From positions 192,724,916 through 192,788,915 of the forward strand of contig OZ023262.1 in assembly GCA_964006375.1 (NCBI GenBank): a stretch of 64,000 bases of DNA, written 5' to 3'. Position numbers and translations under genes: made by a program. The stretch comes from Tillus elongatus (lineage: Eukaryota; Arthropoda; Insecta; Coleoptera; Cleridae). Shown in pieces: positions 56,226 through 64,000 of this stretch. Below the pieces are notes generated by a model, which ran no database searches, was not told the origin of the DNA, and saw only the letters and a program-made list of their open reading frames with translations. Each line of letters opens with the position of its first letter. Position 1 is the first letter of the stretch.

Positions 56226-56901
56226 CAGATTGCACTACACCTACAATAACATTCTCTGAAATAATAAAAAACAAATTAAAACAAGTCATCTACTCTACAT
56301 CGTACAAAGATAAACACTTGATCTCAATATAAATCAAGAGAACCCCGCAGAAAATTATTGACCATCGTGACTAATTTCGCACTGGTTCAAAATTAACGAC
56401 AAATTAAATAAAGTACACAGTAAATAACGCCGCACGTTCTTCTTGCCATGGATTTAACACAGCAAGCATTTTGCAGCATTACAGACGGATGAGTGAACAA
56501 CCTGAAGAGAACCAACCAGACATAAATCATAACAATTATGTAACAAACGTCCATGAAGTGCAAGGAGCTAGGTCTTTGTTGGAAGGGATACTTAATACGG
56601 AATTATCATTACGCGAATTATTGAACTAAAGCCATATGCTTCTCTATAAACGATACCTTGTCTTGGACTTAGAAGCGGAAACTGAGAGTAGAAAATACTA
56701 TTCTATATTTTCTTCAGTATAGAATGCGGTAGTGAGAGTATGAAATTAATGTAAAGGCATTTATTTATCAAGGCATGATGACAGATTTTGTGACGCGGGC
56801 TTTCACTTTAAAAAATAGCAGTAAAAAAGTGACCATCTTTTCAAGAGGGATTAGTTATTTAGTTGAAAAAAAAAGAACAATGTATACTAAGGTAAAATTA
56901 A

Positions 56902-56903
<2 letters not shown>
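56223..56903. other. no gene seen
   Basis: Unassigned. Confidence 0.4.

Positions 56904-56968
<65 letters not shown>
56904..56968. repeat. (TA)n next to TACAGGGTG
   Basis: About 32 units followed directly by CAGGGTGACGTAGAAC, the position where a mariner-like left end would start. The transposase remnant at 57167-58025 lies just inside. Confidence 0.9.
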
Positions 56969-56971
<3 letters not shown>

Positions 56972-57166
56972 GGTGACGTAGAACAAACTACAATGCATAG
57001 CACCACGCAATAGAAGAACAAAAAATAAACAAAAGTTCTAATTATACTAATGTCCGATGGCTTTTTTGGTTTTAAGCTACAAGCTGTTGATTCTTTGTTA
57101 TAATTTGAAAAGGCGTTATGAATTATTTAATTAAGCAACATTTAAAAAAATGTAAGGCTCTTAGCT

Positions 57167-58025
57167 CTACAGAAGGTGTTCAGTTTGGTGCCCTTGTTCT
57201 TGAGTACACATGTTCAATCTTTGTGTTAATGATTGACGGCATCTTTGAAATATGTTCGTATTATTACGACATCTATCAGCAGACTCCAGAATTATGTTCC
57301 ATAGTTGCTCTTAACTATTCATTTCTACGGCATACACTTCATTTTTCATATGCCCCTTATATGAAAAATCGAGGGGATTAAAATCGTCAATACGAGCTGG
57401 CGCTGGTATAGGTCCACCACCACTCCACCATTTCCAAATCTTCTTTGGAATAATTCCCTTACCCTTTGAGAAAAGTGAGCTGGCGCGGCGTCATGCATGT
57501 AGAACATTCTTAGAATAATATCCAATGGTACATCTTCTAATAAAGTGTTCAGTTCTTTTTCCAAAAAAGGTCGATACAGTTCACCTGTAAGTCTACTGGG
57601 CAATCGAAATAGACCAACTAGATAACTGTCGATTATATCTGCCCAGACATTAATTTAAAAAAACATATTGCTGATTCCGTGTTACGTATGATGAGAGTTT
57701 TCATCTCTCCAACAATACATGTTATGTGTGTTGAAAACACAATCGCGACTAAAACTAGCTTTATCCGTATAGAAATGACAGAAAATGGTGCCCTTGATTT
57801 AACAACAACTTTTGAAACTTTTTTGGGAATGAAATGGATTAAGAAGTTGCTCTTTGAGGACTTGGCCTACTGACTCACGGTTAACATTCGATACAACAGC
57901 ACTTATTCTTGCGGTGCTTATTCTCTGATTATTTTCTACTATTGGCAATATAGCTTCTTTGTTTCCAACAGTACGACGAGTTTTGGGAGCTCTTGTATCA
58001 ACTTTTGCTTTTTTAAATACAACAA
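57167..58025 (-). pseudogene. mariner-like DDE transposase (decayed)
   Basis: N-terminal piece 58025-57799: KAKVDTRAPKTRRTVGNKEA, RISTARISAVVSNVNRESV (HTH). Middle: LVGLFRLPSRLTGELYRPFL, IILRMFYMHDAAPAHFSQRV (second Asp). C-terminal, in another frame: DDFNPLDFSYKGHMKNEVYA, FQRCRQSLTQRLNMCTQEQG, HQTEHLL and a stop at 57167. Several shifts and stops. The likely terminus is the TACAGGGTGACG at 56967. The far end is replaced by the LINE at 58150. Confidence 0.75.
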
Positions 58026-58149
58026 TCCTCGCCCAAAAGCTTATGCATGTCAATAAATGTGCTAACATTTAGTACTTGCCTTAATGCATATCTCTCCCAA
58101 TAGATACGTTGAGCTTCGGAACCATTTGATCGAGCTGCGCCGTAACGCA

Positions 58150-58470
58150 TAATGAGGAAACTTATTGGCCTCAGGGACTTTGCCTGGTCTGTTGGACGCC
58201 CAGATTTGGGAATGAATACAACCCTGGCCAGTCTCCATGCTCTCGGAATGTACCCCAGAGCCAGGCTGGCCCTCATAATGAGGGTAAGCGCCGGCGCCAG
58301 TATATCTATCCCCTATTGGGGCATGATGGGCATTATTCCATCAAATCCCGGGGATTTGTATGGCTCAAAGCTGCTAATGTCTCATCTGATTTTGCTCCAA
58401 GTAACCACCTCTTTAGCGACTGTCCAGTCTACTCTAGATGCCCGCCCATAAGGCGCCTCTATTTCCCTCT
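58150..58470 (-). pseudogene. LINE RT, upstream half (inverted segment)
   Basis: RT fingers region: FDGIMPIMPQ with an in-frame stop after it, LAPALTLIMRASLALGYIPR, AWRLARVVFIPKSGRPTDQA, KSLRPISF. The open frame beyond 58150 (to 58013) is no longer RT. Confidence 0.8.
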
Positions 58471-58477
58471 CGCTAAA

Positions 58478-59200
58478 AACAGTGGAAAAACTGCTCGACC
58501 GGCACATTAGGGGCGGTGTACTGGAAGCATATCCCCTACGCTGTGGACAATATGCATACAAAGCAGGAGCCTCAACAGAAACAGCACTGCACCAACTGGT
58601 GCTGAAATTGGAGAATACGCTGGAGAACAGGGAGGTGGCGCTGGGGGTCTTCCTAGACCTAGAGCGGGCTTTCAGCAACACCTCATGCGGATCGGTTTTG
58701 ACAGCTGTCAGGGAGCGTGGAATAGGGGATACCTGCTGCAGGTAGGTCGGTTCCATGCTCAGAACAGGGCGGTGTCCACCTCATTCGCGGGAGGGACTCT
58801 GCTGGCGGGGGTCGCTGCGGAGTGTCTGCAGGGGAGCGTTCTGTCTCCCTTGCTCTGGTGCCTAGTCGTGGACGGCCTGATGGGGAGTATTCCGTGGGGG
58901 GGGTATGAGGTACAGGGCTATGCGGACGACATTGTCATCATAGTCTGAGGAAAGGTTACACAGTCAGTGTGGGAGCGCATGTAGACAAAACTGAAAATGG
59001 TGGAAGGTTGGTCAAGGGCTCAGGGTGAGTCCCGAGAAAGCAACCGTCATACCGTTTACGAGTAGGGGGAAGTGGGAGGGCCACAGAACTCTCACTCTAT
59101 ACGGTAGGAAAATTCCAATGGCCAAGGAGGTAAAGTATCTTGGGGTCGTATTGGACTCTAAGCTAACCTGGAATGGTTATACTGCGTAAGGCAGTCATGA
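58478..59200 (+). pseudogene. LINE RT, downstream half (palm, thumb)
   Basis: LDRHIRGGVLEAYPLRCGQY, AYKAGASTETALHQLV, ALGVFLDLERAFSNTS (first catalytic Asp), then a shift near 58735, LAGVAAECLQGSVLSPLLWC (motif 4), GYEVQGYADDIVIIV with the catalytic YADD near 58920, a stop, then SVSPEKATVIPFTSR and AKEVKYLGVVLDSKLTW in the original frame. R1-like by the L-L-W-C-L-V-V-D and Y-A-D-D-I-x-I pattern. At least two shifts and two stops. Confidence 0.87.
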
Positions 59201-59220
59201 TCTTAGCCGTCACTAGGCGG

Positions 59221-61544
<2,324 letters not shown>

Positions 61545-63180
61545 TCTGGACGCATCAAGTGCGTTATGGTAGTGAATTTTAATTTAAAAAATTTCAAGAG
61601 CAAATGCGTCTTTTTTAACGAAAGCAGGTATCAAATTTGGTGACCAGTATAACATATATAATGGAATTTAGATAAATAAACAAATTTATTTACAATATTT
61701 TATTGGACGCATAACGGCTGTTTCGCTGAACTTCCCAGTTTTGTCAAATACCATATTTTCAACAGCTTCAGCTAAACTGCAGTTATACGTTCAATGAAAT
61801 AGTGTAAATCAATGTGTTTATTTATGTACGTTAGCACAATAGCATATAGAGTAAAAACAATGTACCACATTTCATCAAAATAACTATTATTTGAAAAAGT
61901 ACACACATTTTCAGAAAATAAACTAAAAATGTTGCCGAGAAAACGGGTTCTAGTTTCCTAGCCAATGAACATCTTTAAGCCATTTACCCCCAAAAAGCTT
62001 TCCGACGAAAAAAATTGCACGAAAATTTGCAAGCAAAAAAGTAAAAAAATTTTAACATCTTATTAGGTAAACTTTTATTTTTATGCCCTTCACTTCTAAA
62101 ACTTAAAATTCAGGCCGTTTCATTTGAAGCAATTTAGTTACAGAAACTTGATTTTTTTAAATTCTGTTACTATTTGAGAGCTCCTGTACATGGCATTTCG
62201 ATTTTTTCGACGAATAATATAAGCGAAGGGCTGGATCTCTGAGTGGGCACTGTTATGGAACTCTGCTATCTATCGGCAAAAACGCCGTATAATAATTTTT
62301 CATATGTGCAAAAAATATGAGAATTGGCAAAAAGAGAATGATATAACCTGAAAGCGATGAACGCTATGAATCTTTTTTTCCTACAAACGTGCATTATAAT
62401 TTAATGTAAAATGCGAAAATGCAATAATATAAGAGGTGCCTTACAACTTATGGGTCACCCTGTAATTATCGAAATAATTCCATAAGATGCACCCTATAAT
62501 TAATGTATATAATTTTTCTAGTATCTTATATAATAATGGCAATATTGAGTTATCGCAGAAATGCGTTACCCTGTATTATGTAGAGTTAAAAACAATAATT
62601 AACCTCGCATATGAATTTTAGAGGGCCTAGTTAGCGCTCACTTGAAAAAAATCTTTTCAAAATTCAAATGTCGCAGTCTCCTATAAGCGATTTTTTCTGC
62701 CAAAATGCCCTTAAAATTATATAGTATTAAACCATAAACTCTATAACTAAAACTACTGCCAAAGCATCAGAGGAAGGGGGTATTTGAAATGAATTTTCTG
62801 GAAATATTTTAGTAAAATGAAGGACACTGGGGGTTGAAGCTGAAACTTAAGGGTTTGTAAAAGAAACTTTTTGCAACATTATCTCTACATAACCCGTATT
62901 CGTTCCAGGTTCTTTTCCTAAAAGTTCCCAATTTTGACGTTTCGATCGTGACTGACGTTTAAAGATGAAAAACTATAAACTTTTCAAAGCAATTTGTTTG
63001 GCATTTCTTGACCTTTTGCGCAAAAAAAAACGTAATCCTTGTCTGTAATATAGAATAGGTTTTGTCATCCCCACAAAATATTTTGAATTTGTGCGGCGTT
63101 TCTCTGGTCATCAGTGGCACCAAACTTTTACTTTTAACCCACACATCTAAATTTTGATATGTTGTTTACTTTTTATGTTA
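61545..63180 (-). repeat. TAM repeat, long minus-strand copy (A-family B-M3-L'-M2)
   Basis: A 61548-62000 (GACGCATCAAGTGCGTTATGG at its outer end) interrupted by an insertion, family B 62110-62310, M3 62380-62580 (CAACTTATGGGTCACCCTGT), L' 62590-62710, M2 62720-63130 (GCCAAAGCATCAGAGGAAGG, TTTCTCTGGTCATCAGTGGC). Mirrors the order at 16-1219. Confidence 0.82.
61662..61848. mobile_element. ~185-bp foldback inserted in a TAM A module
   Basis: Interrupts ACCAGTATAACATATA|...|CATATAGAGTAAAAAC, which in other copies is continuous (GGTATAACCTATATAGTAGAA). CATATA is present on both sides (probable TSD). The ends are inverted: AAATAAACAAATTTATTTAC against GTGTAAATCAATGTGTTTATTT, and GACGCATAACGGCTGTTTCG against GCAGTTATACGTTC. 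The minus strand reads GCGAAACAGCCGTTATGCG then CCAATAAA, like a Penelope terminus. Confidence 0.75.
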
Positions 63181-63499
63181 TTAGCTCTCGTATATTTTGT
63201 CGAAAGGGGGGACACATTTTCTCGTGAATGTCAAAGCTGCTGCTTCATGCTTCATCGCCCTAAATGAGTAACCGTACTACCCCCTCAAATTTTTAAATAG
63301 CAAATGGGTTCGAGTTACACATCATTAGAAAGTATCCTATATTTCCCATTTAATGGTGGACTCCGTTTGAAGATCCTTGAAATTCTTGCAGAAAAAACTC
63401 ATAATTAGAATTGGAAAGGATGAACTAACCAATTAATGACACTGCGAAAACAAAACAGCTTCTAACTAAAGAGGATGGTTTAGATGCATGAGTTTACCT
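63181..63499. other. no gene seen
   Basis: Unassigned stretch between TAM and a transposase remnant. Confidence 0.4.
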
Positions 63500-63770
63500 A
63501 GCAGTTGAAACATTACTAATGAAATGTAGAAAATGATCTCCATTGGCCTCAATGAAAAAGATTGCATTTTTCCAAATCAATTTTTCACGTTCTGTATTAT
63601 TAGACAGTATTCAGGCAATGCACTGGAGAAAATCTTGCAGGTTCCTGGCTAAGTTTCATAGTTGTGTTTTTTGGATGTCCCCATAGAAACATTTTAATGG
63701 TGCTGAATCTGGTGACCTTAGAGCCGTTCAATTTGGCTACGTCGTCCTATCTATGTGTTTAAAAAGTATC
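63500..63770 (-). pseudogene. mariner-like transposase C-terminal remnant
   Basis: Minus strand shows ALRSPDSAPLKCFYGDIQKT (compare SPDLTPLDFFLWGHLK) and, downstream, IEANGDHFLHF (compare C.E.NGGHFEHLL). Acidic and Trp residues are changed and there are several stops. The rest to 64000 is unassigned and may contain more of it. Confidence 0.45.
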
Positions 63771-64000
63771 TGGAATAATCTGCAGAGTACACATGCAGCA
63801 CCCACTGTTGCTCATGTTACAGACACTGAATCTTTGTGCTGAGATCTGAAAGATTTCATAGAAAACGACGAGAGCCAGGATGGAAAATATTGAAGAGTGT
63901 AGCTATTCGGTTTAGTAAAAGAAGTAGCAGCTTAGACATTCGGGCAAATGCATTCCACTCAAAAACAAAATAGACATGTCCGAGAGTTTCCCAAAATAGT

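Larger units (their letters stand above)
58150..59220. mobile_element. R1-type LINE fragment with 5' inversion
   Basis: Two coding halves of one RT in opposite orientation. 58470-58150 (minus) reads EAPYGRASRVDWTVAKEVV ... IPRAWRLARVVFIPKSG ... SLRPISF. 58478-59200 (plus) starts KTVEKLLDRHIRGGVLEAYP. In related proteins RPIS..LLKT.EKL is contiguous, so the 3' end of the inverted part and the 5' start of the direct part were neighbours in the RNA. The inverted part lies upstream and in the order expected from twin priming. The 3' end is lost beyond LGVVLDSKLTW. Confidence 0.85.

Noticed and set aside
57118..57381. Plus-strand gene of 87 codons
   Set aside because: Antisense shadow of the transposase C-terminus read on the minus strand.

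Overview
The window is strongly AT-rich, intron/transposon-type eukaryotic DNA. The mobile elements point to an arthropod, most likely an insect: mariner-like transposases of the type whose N-terminus starts VYSVEERVEI, Penelope-like elements with a GIY-YIG nuclease, R1/jockey-type LINEs and a tRNA-derived SINE. I cannot name the species. I find no confident host gene, tRNA or rRNA gene and nothing prokaryotic. Most open frames are read-through of (TA)n or broken transposon genes.

The backbone is one non-coding repeat family, called TAM here (my name), seen in at least 23 copies on both strands. Its order is L (terminal hairpin, then GATCNCGACTTTTGAATTTTG and AAATGAGCGCGAACTAGG), a long (TA)n core, M1 (CCGATAACTCAAAAAATA and GGATAAGTTCGTTAGCCAGG), M2 (CGTCAAAATTGGCAACATTT), a second L-like block L', M3 (CATAAGTCGTTGGTGAT) and A (inverted ends around GCAAGTGCGTTATGGTAGCG). 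Of about 29 (TA)n tracts, many sit at the L/M1 joint of this family, and several mark places where orientation flips.

Layout. 1-5003: two long TAM copies around a 5'-truncated Penelope-like element (2093-3796, minus). 5004-6540: decayed mariner-like transposase. 8180-8735: four near-identical 139-bp tandem units. 9990-14885: TAM copies, a palindrome centred on (TA)n and a SINE. 15606-18456: complete mariner-like element with about 630-bp inverted repeats, inserted in (TA)n. 19437-21119: LINE reverse transcriptase with one amber codon. 21405-21690: transposase scrap. 23074-24898: second mariner-like element with about 320-bp inverted repeats and an internal hairpin. 26296-27733: second Penelope-like element with local tandem duplications in both catalytic domains. 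28260-36090: TAM copies, a LINE RNase H fragment, Penelope termini in inverted orientation and a second palindrome around (TA)n. 36090-42340: mostly unassigned, with many (TA)n tracts. 42345-43013: Penelope-terminus foldback. 43565-44250: large foldback with a nested hairpin inside a TAM copy. 44520-45000: less AT-rich block with a good splice-donor match. 45137-47340: two old tandem arrays. 48378-56110: two SINEs and further TAM copies. 57167-59220: transposase remnant next to an R1-type LINE with a 5' inversion. 60809-63180: nested insertion in a minus-strand TAM copy. 63500-63770: last transposase scrap.

The elements do not form a working pathway. They are layers of insertion and decay. 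The recognisable machinery is DDE transposase (six loci), RT plus GIY-YIG nuclease (two loci) and LINE RT or RNase H (three loci, possibly four), all inactivated in what I can read. The most interesting signals are the (TA)n-centred repeat and its inverted duplications, hammerhead-like cores in the Penelope termini, the long-TIR transposons with nested ends, and the twin-priming-type LINE inversion.
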